A stretch of DNA of 6,552 nt from an uncultured Porphyromonadaceae bacterium. GTDB taxonomy: Bacteria; Bacteroidota; Bacteroidia; Bacteroidales; Muribaculaceae. Position 1 is the stretch's first letter. Each line of letters begins with the position of its first letter. Positions 1 through 6,552 of this stretch are shown one piece after another. The DNA lies in contig CAMWYV010000066.1 of assembly GCA_947178565.1 (NCBI GenBank), positions 1 to 6,552 on the forward strand, read 5' to 3'. Both the position numbers and the translations under genes were made by a program. A model generated the notes under the pieces. That model made no database searches. It worked only from the letters and a program-made list of their open reading frames with translations, and was not told the origin of the DNA.

Positions 1-653
1 ATATGATTGAGAATACCGGAAATAAAATGGGTCGTGATGGCCGTCTTGGGGTATGGCAAGGTATGTGGATGAGTACTGCGATTCTTCTTCCGCTAGGAAT
101 TTTTGTAACATATAAGGCAGTTAATGATTCCGCGGTATTCAATAAGGATGCTTATATGAATTTCTTCCGTAAACTCCTCGGCCGTAATCAGGTTCGTCAT
201 GTGGAGATGAAGGAGGTAATAATGGATGAGGTGGTTCCCGAAGTGGCAATCTCTAAATTGAATATGTTGGATGAGGCATCCCGTCATTTTCTCAAGGCAT
301 TTCCAGCCAAGCCCAATTATTTGACTTATTGGCTCAAAGGATGTCCGGTAGATGAACTCCATTCTCTATCTGAGAAAGTGGAAGATGTGGCGATATATTT
401 GTCAAACTCAGATAATAAGTTGGTTATTAATAAGCTGATGGATATGCCTATTCTTAAAAACCTATGGGTATATCGCCCTGCGTCCAGACCTTGGATGGGA
501 TGGGTGGCGATAATTTTGTTCCCTATAGGTATTTGTGGATACCTAGTAGGCAGTAATGCTGTCAAGCACCTTAGGAGAGACGTGGATAATATTCTCAAGG
601 TTGACCAACAGTTAATGGTAATGCTTTTAAATAATTCAGGAGATGAACAATAA
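1..653 (+). CDS. lptG: LptF/LptG-family lipopolysaccharide export permease, C-terminal part (5' truncated by window edge)
   Basis: This is probably the inner-membrane permease subunit that, with LptF and the ATPase LptB, extracts lipopolysaccharide from the inner membrane for transport to the outer membrane. Only the last 217 or so codons are visible. The frame is open at the left edge, so the ATG at position 3 is an internal Met, not the start. Numbered from that Met, a polar D/N-T-G-x-K-M-x-R-D-G loop (4-13) precedes a hydrophobic helix (about 18-38), which ends in a Y-K-A-V-N-D-S stretch that I recall from Bacteroidales LptG-like permeases. A polar region of about 120 residues follows, then a second hydrophobic segment (about 163-185) and a basic tail (K-H-L-R-R). 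Classical proteobacterial LptF/LptG end soon after the sixth helix, so this extension appears lineage-specific. The last 11 bases overlap ribBA. The family assignment rests on the C-terminus only; LptF versus LptG is a guess. Confidence 0.72.
   Translation, partial: MIENTGNKMGRDGRLGVWQGMWMSTAILLPLGIFVTYKAVNDSAVFNKDAYMNFFRKLLGRNQVRHVEMKEVIMDEVVPEVAISKLNMLDEASRHFLKAFPAKPNYLTYWLKGCPVDELHSLSEKVEDVAIYLSNSDNKLVINKLMDMPILKNLWVYRPASRPWMGWVAIILFPIGICGYLVGSNAVKHLRRDVDNILKVDQQLMVMLLNNSGDEQ
638..642 (+). promoter_or_regulatory. AGGAG Shine-Dalgarno-like motif abutting the ribBA start
   Basis: AGGAG lies immediately next to the ATG at 643, with no spacer, inside the end of the upstream permease gene. A normal spacer is about 5-9 bases, so it may not act as a classical ribosome binding site. 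Translation of ribBA is more likely coupled to termination of the permease at 651-653, just downstream of the start. The other leaders in the window lack any comparable motif. Confidence 0.3.
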
Positions 654-1860
654 TATTAAACTTGATTCGATTGAGGATGCCATCGAAGATTTTCGCAATG
701 GTAAGTTTGTAGTTGTAGTTGACGATGAAGACCGTGAAAATGAAGGTGACCTTATAATGGCTGCGGAAAAGGTTACTCCTGAAGCGGTCAACTTTATGGT
801 GACCAATGCTCGTGGAGAGCTTTGTGCCCCGGTTACTCTTTCTCGTTGCCGGGAACTTGAGCTCACTCATCAGGTGCAGGATAATACCTCAATGCTCGGT
901 ACACCTTTCACTATCACGATTGATAAACTTGAAGGTTGCACTACCGGAGTGTCGGCAGCTGATCGTGCTGCGACCATCAGAGCGCTTGCAGATCCCGCAT
1001 CGGTACCATCTACTTTCGGACGACCGGGTCATGTCCATCCACTGTATGCTCAGGATGAGGGTGTATTGCGCCGCCCTGGTCACACTGAGGCAAGTATTGA
1101 TTTGGCACGTCTCGCCGGAATGACACCTGCGGCTACTCTTATAGAGATTCTCAATGAGGACGGTACTATGGCGCGTCTGCCTCAGCTCCGTAAAAAAGCT
1201 GATGAATGGGGACTGAAACTGATTTCCATCCGTGATCTTATAGCATACCGTCTCAAAAATGAATCGACGGTTGAGCAGGGTGTTGAGGTTGATATGCCTA
1301 CTTCCCACGGTCATTTTCATCTTATCCCGTTTAGAGAAAAATCATCGGGCAGAGAACATATCGCCCTTATTAAAGGTGATGTCGCCGATGGAAAACCTGT
1401 CTTGGTGCGCGTTCATTCATCTTGCGCCACAGGTGATATTTTTGGGTCACAGCGTTGTGACTGTGGCGATCAGCTCCATAAAGCTATGGAAATGATTGAA
1501 AAAGAGGGGAGAGGTGTCATCCTTTATCTAAATCAGGAGGGTAGGGGTATAGGACTGATGGATAAGATTAAGGCATATAAACTTCAGGAGGAAGGACTTG
1601 ATACCGTGGATGCCAACCTTCACCTCGGGCATAAAGCAGATGAGCGTGACTATGGTGTCGGTGCGCAGATTCTCCATAAACTGGGAATACGTGATATGCG
1701 CCTTATGACCAACAATCCTGTTAAAAGAATAGGTTTGGAAGGCTATGGGCTAAGTGTTGTGGAGAATGTGCCAATAGAAGTTGCCCCAAATGAATACAAC
1801 AAATTCTATATGCATACTAAAAAGACCAGAATGGGTCATCATCTGGATAATGTTGATTGA
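643..1860 (+). CDS. ribBA: Bifunctional 3,4-dihydroxy-2-butanone-4-phosphate synthase / GTP cyclohydrolase II
   Basis: This cytoplasmic fusion enzyme makes both precursors of riboflavin. The N-terminal domain (about 5-203) converts ribulose 5-phosphate to 3,4-dihydroxy-2-butanone 4-phosphate. The C-terminal domain (about 210-400) opens GTP to the diaminopyrimidine precursor, formate and pyrophosphate. Synthase signatures are all present: the acidic [10 protein letters not shown] loop (27-36), T-T-G-V-S-A-x-D-R (100-108), G-R-P-G-H (126-130), G-H-T-E (146-149, metal-binding His147) and N-E-D-G-T-M-A-R (171-178). The cyclohydrolase half keeps the zinc cysteines C261, C272 and C274 with the usual 11/2 spacing, [10 protein letters not shown] (296-305), D-E-R-D-Y-G (333-338) and T-N-N-P-V-K (356-361). 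Its 405 residues match the usual fusion length, and both active sites look intact. The ATG at 643 is the only suitable Met before the acidic loop. The gene overlaps the permease by 11 bases and sits 11 bases before the lipoprotein ATG. No FMN riboswitch could be present here, because the leader is coding sequence. Confidence 0.97.
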   Translation: MNNNIKLDSIEDAIEDFRNGKFVVVVDDEDRENEGDLIMAAEKVTPEAVNFMVTNARGELCAPVTLSRCRELELTHQVQDNTSMLGTPFTITIDKLEGCTTGVSAADRAATIRALADPASVPSTFGRPGHVHPLYAQDEGVLRRPGHTEASIDLARLAGMTPAATLIEILNEDGTMARLPQLRKKADEWGLKLISIRDLIAYRLKNESTVEQGVEVDMPTSHGHFHLIPFREKSSGREHIALIKGDVADGKPVLVRVHSSCATGDIFGSQRCDCGDQLHKAMEMIEKEGRGVILYLNQEGRGIGLMDKIKAYKLQEEGLDTVDANLHLGHKADERDYGVGAQILHKLGIRDMRLMTNNPVKRIGLEGYGLSVVENVPIEVAPNEYNKFYMHTKKTRMGHHLDNVD

Positions 1861-1871
1861 AATTCTTTGCA

Positions 1872-3842
1872 ATGAAACAGGTGTTATCTAAATTTCTTGC
1901 AGTTGTTGCTCTGATTGCATTAGTCGGGTGTTCATCAAAACTCAATGAGAGTCCTGAAGTTCTCTCTGCCCTTGATAAAGCAGGAAGCAATCGCGGTGAG
2001 CTTGAAAAAGTTCTCCGCCATTATTCCGGAAATCCGGAGAAACTTGAGGCGGCGAGATGGTTGATTCTGAATATGCACTATCACTACAGTGTGGAAGGTG
2101 ATGAGATTGATTCACTTGAAAAGGTGTATGAGCCGCTTTTGGGCTATAAAGTGAATTTCGGTCTGGACAAAGACATGATTGAAAAATGGAATAAATATCC
2201 GTTTTATGCGCTTCTGAGAAAAGATGATATAAGGACAGTTAAATCTAATATTCTTATAGATAATATTGACCGGGCATACGATGACTGGAAAAATATTCCC
2301 TGGAATAAAGATTTGTTGTTTGAAGATTTTTGTGAACTGTTGCTTCCTTATACTATAGGTGATGCCAGGATTAAGGAATGGCGAAAAGCGTATGCTGATC
2401 ATTTTCGTCCGCTTCTCGATTCGGTCTATCAGGGAGATGATGCGGTTGAAGCAGCGAGGCATCTCAATGACATTATAATTAAAGAGGACTGGAAATATAA
2501 TGATGAGTTGATTACCCCTCACAGAGATGCTTTAGTGCTTTTGGAGCATAGAGTCGGCTGTAATCGTGATAAAATTGACTTGCTTATTTATGCTATGAGA
2601 GCCTGTGGCATTCCTGTTGCCATTGATCAGTTGCTCATTTCGCCTGAGAGTAAGAATTCTCACAGATGGGTTGTAGTAAAAGATACACAAACGGGAAGAT
2701 ATATTCCATTTGGTACTGATTCTATGGAACCTGACAGAAATAATCCGCCGCGCGACAAACGGAAAAAAGGTAAAGTTTATCGTGTGACTTTCAGCAGACA
2801 GAAGACTCATGAAGAAAAATTCAGGAATATTCGGTCATTGCCTATCAAGATTACCCATCCTTGTATTATGGATGTCACTGACGAGTATTTTGTGCCGGAT
2901 TCAGCAACAGTGCCGGTATTTACGGATAAGAAAAACGTATATCTTGCTTTGCCGGTGATAGATGAGTGGTTGCCTATAGATGTTGGTAGAGTGAAAAATG
3001 ACTCAGTCACGTTCACCAATTTTGAAGGAGGGGTATATTATGTACCGGCAGTCGTTAATAATAGTGTTTTTGAAGCGTGTGGTTATCCGTTCTATCGCGA
3101 CCGCAATTTCAATACCGTTATTTTAAAGCCCGATACATTGCACAAAATAAAAATAGCTATGGAGCGAACAATGCCTTTGCGCAATACTTATGTCAGATAC
3201 CTCAGTGATTTTGTTATTGGTGCGGTCATTGAGGCATCTTTAGATGAGAAATTCACATCACCGGATACATTGGTGGTCATTCAGGATACGCTCTTTAAGA
3301 GACGGCATAAGTTTGTAAGTCCGTTTCCTGATAAAGAATATTCTTATCTCAGATACAGTGCGCCTCCCGGTAAGTTTGCAATGATTGGTGAACTTGAATT
3401 ATACTCTGACAAGGATTCCGGAAACAAGTTGACATATTCTGTCACTGATAAACTCGTTGATCGCTCACGGTCTTATCTGCTGTATGATGATAATCTCGTA
3501 CAGGCGTTTACGATACCTGAACCCGGAGCGAAATTCCACATGAAACTTGATAATAAGAGCACTATCGGTTCTATAAGATTCACTGCGCGAAATGACGGAC
3601 ATTTCCCGATACCCGGACATAATTATGAACTGTTTTATCAGGATGGTCCCAACGGGTGGAAATCTTTGGGTCAGTGTATTGGTTCTAAAGATTATATTCT
3701 TCATTTTACGGTGCCGGATAATGCGTTGCTAAAACTTGTTGATTTAAGTTCGACAGATAGGAACCACAAACAGGTTTTCACCGTGAAAGATGGTAAGATT
3801 ATTTATACTTTGGACTTCGGATTCTTTAATCTAAGACCGTGA
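1872..3842 (+). CDS. Lipoprotein with transglutaminase-like core and discoidin-like C-terminal region
   Basis: This is a 656-residue envelope protein of unknown substrate. I chose the ATG at 1872 because it gives a short lipoprotein signal (basic M-K-Q, hydrophobic 7-17, lipobox L-V-G-C with lipidated Cys20). An in-frame TTG at 1857, overlapping the ribBA stop, would only add five residues. Serines follow Cys20 rather than an acidic run, so surface export by the Bacteroidetes signal is not predicted and a periplasm-facing location is likelier. Residues about 21-200 are helical and polar. A transglutaminase-like core follows, with a R-V-G-C-N-R-D motif (227-233), an R-A-C-G-I-P stretch and H264-R-W. 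About 485-650 resembles the beta-sandwich (discoidin or galactose-binding-like) tail of related Bacteroidales proteins: Y-L-R-Y-S-A-P-P-G, R-F-T-A-R-N-D, Y-E-L-F-Y. The catalytic positions look altered (Asn231 in place of Cys, Gly281 in place of Asp), so it may bind rather than catalyse. It lies 11 bases after ribBA and 6 bases before the deaminase gene. Confidence 0.8.
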   Translation: MKQVLSKFLAVVALIALVGCSSKLNESPEVLSALDKAGSNRGELEKVLRHYSGNPEKLEAARWLILNMHYHYSVEGDEIDSLEKVYEPLLGYKVNFGLDKDMIEKWNKYPFYALLRKDDIRTVKSNILIDNIDRAYDDWKNIPWNKDLLFEDFCELLLPYTIGDARIKEWRKAYADHFRPLLDSVYQGDDAVEAARHLNDIIIKEDWKYNDELITPHRDALVLLEHRVGCNRDKIDLLIYAMRACGIPVAIDQLLISPESKNSHRWVVVKDTQTGRYIPFGTDSMEPDRNNPPRDKRKKGKVYRVTFSRQKTHEEKFRNIRSLPIKITHPCIMDVTDEYFVPDSATVPVFTDKKNVYLALPVIDEWLPIDVGRVKNDSVTFTNFEGGVYYVPAVVNNSVFEACGYPFYRDRNFNTVILKPDTLHKIKIAMERTMPLRNTYVRYLSDFVIGAVIEASLDEKFTSPDTLVVIQDTLFKRRHKFVSPFPDKEYSYLRYSAPPGKFAMIGELELYSDKDSGNKLTYSVTDKLVDRSRSYLLYDDNLVQAFTIPEPGAKFHMKLDNKSTIGSIRFTARNDGHFPIPGHNYELFYQDGPNGWKSLGQCIGSKDYILHFTVPDNALLKLVDLSSTDRNHKQVFTVKDGKIIYTLDFGFFNLRP

Positions 3843-3848
3843 TTTATT

Positions 3849-4283
3849 ATGCAAGATAATACTAAACAGTTACTTCTTGACAAAAGATACCTGCGCATGG
3901 CTTTGATATGGGCTGAAAACTCATATTGTGTGCGCCGTCGTGTCGGAGCACTCATAGTAAGAGATCAGATGATTATCTCGGATGGTTTCAACGGTACACC
4001 TGCCGGATTTGAAAACGTATGCGAGGATGATGCAGGATACACAAAGCCATACGTGCTTCATGCTGAAGCAAACGCCATTACCAAAGTGGCTCGTAGTAAT
4101 AACTCAAGCGATGGAGCTACCTTATACGTAACGGCTTCACCATGTCTTGAATGCTCCAAGCTTATTATTCAGGCAGGTATCCGGAGAGTGGTATATCATG
4201 AGCTTTATCGGATGAGCGACGGTATTGATTTGCTTAAACGTGCGTCAGTGGAATGTATTCACATTCCCGATTTATCAGAATAG
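3849..4283 (+). CDS. dCMP deaminase family protein (zinc-dependent deoxycytidylate deaminase)
   Basis: This cytoplasmic enzyme probably deaminates dCMP to dUMP, the substrate of thymidylate synthase. The 144-residue protein is a single cytidine/deoxycytidylate deaminase fold. The zinc and proton-shuttle motif is H71-A-E73-A-N-A-I, and the second zinc motif is P98-C99-L-E-C102. Upstream lie G-A-L-I-V (33-37) and the substrate-side F-N-G-T-P-A-G-F-E-N-V-C segment (47-58), which is typical of dCMP deaminases rather than of free-nucleoside or tRNA deaminases. All catalytic residues are intact and the length is normal. The ATG at 3849 follows the lipoprotein stop by 6 bases, with an A/T-rich leader and no Shine-Dalgarno motif. 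The protease gene starts 14 bases after its stop. The family also contains ComEB-like proteins, so the substrate is assigned by similarity. A role in competence is not suggested by the neighbours. Confidence 0.92.
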   Translation: MQDNTKQLLLDKRYLRMALIWAENSYCVRRRVGALIVRDQMIISDGFNGTPAGFENVCEDDAGYTKPYVLHAEANAITKVARSNNSSDGATLYVTASPCLECSKLIIQAGIRRVVYHELYRMSDGIDLLKRASVECIHIPDLSE

Positions 4284-4297
4284 CGTTTTTATATTTT

Positions 4298-5932
4298 ATG
4301 AAATCAAATAAGAAACTTGCGGTTTGGCTACCTGTCATCGTAGCAGTAGCATTCGTTACCGGACTATATCTTGGTGCCAACCTGTTTAAGAATGGTCCTG
4401 AATGGAATACAAGAGTGAAAATCGGAGAGATTATGGATCTTATCTCTGATCAATACGTCGATGAGGTTGATACGGACAGCATTCTTGAGGCATCTATCCC
4501 CGATATTTTGGCAAAACTCGACCCGCATACTGTTTATATTCCTGCATCTGAACTTCAGGCTACCAATGAAATACTTGACGGCTCATTCGGCGGTATTGGT
4601 GTTGTATTCAGTATGATGAACGATACTGCCACGGTTATGGAAGTGGTATCCGGTGGACCGGCAGAAAAAGCAGGAATGCTTGCTGGCGACAGAATTGTTA
4701 CTGTCAATGATTCTATCGTTGCGGGTATAAAGTTGGAGAGTGAGTCACTGCGTAAAAAGCTGAAAGGTCCTAAAGGCTCATCTGTAGTAGTTGGAATAAA
4801 AAGAAGTAATTCACATGAACTTCTCTCTTTTGAGGTTGTGAGAGGAGATATACCCGTTAATGCAGTAGATGCCTCATATATGATCAGACCCGGTATCGGA
4901 TATATACGCATCAATAAATTCGGTCGCACGACTTACATGGAATTTATGAATGCAATGGTTTCATTGCGTGTTGATGGTGCCAAGAAGATTATACTTGATC
5001 TGCGTGGCAATACCGGAGGATATATGGAGCCTGCGATACTTATGGCGAATGAATTCCTCGGAGGTGGAATGCCAATTGTTTCAACTCATGGTCGTAAAGG
5101 AAATATTGAATCAGATTTCTCCGGGGACGGACAAGGTGCTTTCGGCGATACCGAGCTGGTGGTTGTAATTGATGAAGGAAGTGCAAGTGCCAGCGAAATT
5201 TTCGCGGGAGCGATTCAGGATAATGACAGAGGACTGATTGTTGGCCGTCGCTCATTTGGCAAAGGACTTGTGCAACGACAGATTGAGTTGCCTGATAGTA
5301 GTGCGATAAGATTGACGACCGCACGTTACTACACTCCTTCAGGAAGATGTATTCAGAAACCTTACACTCGTGGAGCTACAGAAGATTATGAATTGGAAAT
5401 CTATACCAGATTTGATAAAGGCGAGGGTTTCAGTGCCGACAGTATTAAGGTTGATACTACAAAAATATACAGCACTGCGTCAGGTAGAACCGTATATGGA
5501 GGTGGTGGAATTATGCCGGATGTCTATGTAGCAGGCGATACCGCCGGAGTCACACCATATTATATTAAGGTGTTTAATGCCGGAATGCTTCACCGATATG
5601 CGTTCTTATTCACTGATATGAATAGAGATGCACTTACTTCTGCAAACTCGGTTTCAGAACTTATGGATATGCTCCCGCAGGATGATATACTCTTGAATGA
5701 GTTTATCGAATTTGCACGTACCGAAGGAAACATACCTCCCAGATGGTACTATATAAACATTTCAAGAGATTTGATTGTTAGACAATTGAAATCACTAATA
5801 GCAAGTGATGTGCTCGGTCAGTCGGCGCTTTTTGAAGTGAGCAATGAAGGAGATCCGGCAATTCTGCGGGCAATTCAGGAGCTCACTCAAGGAAACGCTG
5901 TTGCTCCGATAACCGGACAGTCACATAAGTGA
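4298..5932 (+). CDS. S41-family carboxy-terminal processing protease with PDZ domain
   Basis: This is a periplasm-facing serine protease of the CtpA/Prc type, which trims or degrades proteins from their C-termini. I start it at the ATG at 4298 (544 residues). An upstream ATG at 4253 would add 15 residues and overlap the deaminase gene, and homologues normally begin with a short basic stretch straight before the hydrophobic segment. That segment (about 7-27) is an uncleaved anchor or signal peptide; no lipobox is seen. Domains in order are an N-terminal helical region (about 35-90) with the D-P-H-T-V-Y-I motif at 75-81, a PDZ domain (about 95-180, G-G-I-G-V core), and the S41 core with R-G-N-T-G-G (236-241), catalytic Ser297 in S-A-S-A-S-E, and Lys322 and Gln326 in G-K-G-L-V-Q. 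The Ser-Lys spacing of 25 matches Prc. About 150 C-terminal residues form an accessory region. The protease looks intact. Its substrate is unknown, and the adjacent envelope lipoprotein is only a positional candidate. Confidence 0.95.
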   Translation: MKSNKKLAVWLPVIVAVAFVTGLYLGANLFKNGPEWNTRVKIGEIMDLISDQYVDEVDTDSILEASIPDILAKLDPHTVYIPASELQATNEILDGSFGGIGVVFSMMNDTATVMEVVSGGPAEKAGMLAGDRIVTVNDSIVAGIKLESESLRKKLKGPKGSSVVVGIKRSNSHELLSFEVVRGDIPVNAVDASYMIRPGIGYIRINKFGRTTYMEFMNAMVSLRVDGAKKIILDLRGNTGGYMEPAILMANEFLGGGMPIVSTHGRKGNIESDFSGDGQGAFGDTELVVVIDEGSASASEIFAGAIQDNDRGLIVGRRSFGKGLVQRQIELPDSSAIRLTTARYYTPSGRCIQKPYTRGATEDYELEIYTRFDKGEGFSADSIKVDTTKIYSTASGRTVYGGGGIMPDVYVAGDTAGVTPYYIKVFNAGMLHRYAFLFTDMNRDALTSANSVSELMDMLPQDDILLNEFIEFARTEGNIPPRWYYINISRDLIVRQLKSLIASDVLGQSALFEVSNEGDPAILRAIQELTQGNAVAPITGQSHK

Positions 5933-5945
5933 GAGTATAATTGAA

Positions 5946-6552
5946 ATGAAAAAAGAGGATATAAGAAGAAAAATCAGAGCATCTAAAAGTCTGCTCTCCG
6001 ATGCGGAAAAGAAATCGGCAGCCGAGAAAGTATTCGCACGGCTTGAAGAACTTGCCGCTTTTATGTTGTCCGATAGAATTCTGATGTACCATTCTTTGCC
6101 GGATGAACTTTCTACATTGGATTTCATCGCCAAGTGGAGTGGCAGAAAGAATTTCTTTCTTCCGAGAGTCAACGGAGTGGATTTGGACATCCTTCCATAC
6201 GATCGATCAACTCTTCGCCTTGGCACTTTTCAAATTGAAGAGCCGCAGGGAGATAATCTAATTTCTATCGAAGATATTGAGATGGTAGTGGTTCCCGCAA
6301 TCGCCTATGACCGAACCGGCAATAGAGTTGGAAGGGGAAAAGGTTATTATGTTCGGCTCTTTCAGCATTCAAAAGCCTTAAAAGTTGGAGTGGGATATGA
6401 CTTTCAGCTTGTAGATGAAATAGATGTTGGGGTGGGACCATTCAAAATGCTGACTCTGGGCGTGGATGGTAGCCACATTGGTCAGTCTAAGCCTCCACCA
6501 CGAGTGAGGGCCTCTTCCACTTTAAGAGCTATATGTTATCTCTTAAAATCTC
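5946..6552 (+). CDS. 5-formyltetrahydrofolate cyclo-ligase (open at right edge, abnormal C-terminus)
   Basis: This cytoplasmic enzyme family uses ATP to convert 5-formyl-THF to 5,10-methenyl-THF, returning a storage folate to the one-carbon pool. The ATG at 5946 lies 13 bases after the protease stop and gives a family-typical basic helical N-terminus. Family features are Y-H-S-L-P-D-E (48-54), F-L-P-R-V-N-G (71-77), I-E-E-P (97-100), V-V-V-P-A-I-A-Y-D-R-x-G-N-R (114-127), the nucleotide-binding G-R-G-K-G-Y-Y (129-135) and Y-D-F-Q-L-V-D-E (151-158). Two things are odd. The Asp that normally follows G-Y-Y is Val136 (codon at 6351). After residue 161 the tail no longer resembles the family, and the frame runs to residue 202 at the window edge without a stop, although the family is usually about 170-190 residues. 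A one-base shift at 6429-6432 would give a 168-residue product ending at 6453. The gene may be frameshifted, decaying, or truly divergent at its end. Confidence 0.85.
   Translation, partial: MKKEDIRRKIRASKSLLSDAEKKSAAEKVFARLEELAAFMLSDRILMYHSLPDELSTLDFIAKWSGRKNFFLPRVNGVDLDILPYDRSTLRLGTFQIEEPQGDNLISIEDIEMVVVPAIAYDRTGNRVGRGKGYYVRLFQHSKALKVGVGYDFQLVDEIDVGVGPFKMLTLGVDGSHIGQSKPPPRVRASSTLRAICYLLKS

Noticed and set aside
889..1320. 143-codon open frame on the minus strand inside ribBA
   Set aside because: It lies wholly opposite a well-conserved enzyme, has no recognisable domain and is Ser/Arg/Cys-rich as expected of a shadow frame.
1857..1871. TTG start for the lipoprotein, overlapping the ribBA stop
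   Set aside because: The ATG at 1872 gives a compact lipoprotein signal peptide; the extra five residues add nothing and TTG is a rarer start.
2026..2039. TCCGGA repeated twice with a two-base gap, forming a small palindrome
   Set aside because: It falls in coding sequence of the lipoprotein, is short, and has no matching copies that would suggest an operator.
2112..2522. 136-codon open frame on the minus strand inside the lipoprotein gene
   Set aside because: Ile/Phe-rich, low-complexity translation opposite a supported coding region; no domain or start signal.
3843..3848. Intergenic gaps (also 1861-1871, 4284-4297 and 5933-5945) searched for promoters or terminators
   Set aside because: Gaps of 6-14 bases are too short for a Bacteroidota promoter with -33 and -7 elements, and no stem followed by a T run is seen.
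4253..4297. Upstream ATG as start of the S41 protease
   Set aside because: It would overlap the end of the deaminase gene and put 15 extra residues before the signal/anchor segment; the ATG at 4298 gives a typical N-terminus.
4555..4929. 124-codon open frame on the minus strand opposite the PDZ domain
   Set aside because: Thr/Ser/Pro/Ile-rich shadow of conserved PDZ codons; no independent evidence of coding.
6454..6552. Possible tRNA or small RNA at the right edge
   Set aside because: No T-loop GGTTCGA-like motif or matching acceptor stem is visible on either strand.

Overview
The window reads as a compact stretch of a Bacteroidota chromosome, most likely order Bacteroidales. The evidence is the set of proteins: an LptG-type permease with a long C-terminal extension, a RibBA fusion, a transglutaminase-fold lipoprotein, and the run dCMP deaminase, S41 protease, 5-formyl-THF cyclo-ligase. 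The A/T-rich leaders that mostly lack Shine-Dalgarno motifs fit the same group. The family within Bacteroidales (Muribaculaceae would be a reasonable guess) cannot be settled from this sequence alone.

Layout: all six genes lie on the + strand. (1) 1-653 is the C-terminal part of an LptF/LptG-family permease, cut by the left window edge. (2) 643-1860 is ribBA, overlapping the permease by 11 bases. (3) 1872-3842 is a lipoprotein with a transglutaminase-like core and a discoidin-like C-terminal region. (4) 3849-4283 is a dCMP deaminase. (5) 4298-5932 is a membrane-anchored, PDZ-containing S41 carboxy-terminal processing protease. (6) 5946-6552 is a 5-formyltetrahydrofolate cyclo-ligase, open to the right edge and with an abnormal tail. 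Gaps between genes are 6-14 bases or negative. There is no non-coding stretch near 300 bases, and I see no internal promoter, terminator, RNA gene, mobile element, repeat family or CRISPR array. The simplest reading is a single polycistronic unit that begins left of the window.

Functionally the cluster mixes envelope genes (permease, lipoprotein, protease) with cofactor and nucleotide genes. RibBA supplies both precursors of riboflavin. dCMP deaminase supplies dUMP. The cyclo-ligase returns 5-formyl-THF to the one-carbon pool used to methylate dUMP. The last three therefore converge loosely on flavin- and folate-dependent dTMP synthesis, but this link is inferred from pathways, not shown by the sequence.

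I found no clearly new system. The two points most worth checking are the degenerate transglutaminase site of the lipoprotein, where the Cys and Asn of the usual G-N-C-x-D motif appear swapped, and the 3' end of the cyclo-ligase gene, where a conserved Asp is lost, the tail departs from the family, and a single-base shift at a GGGG run would restore a more typical ending.
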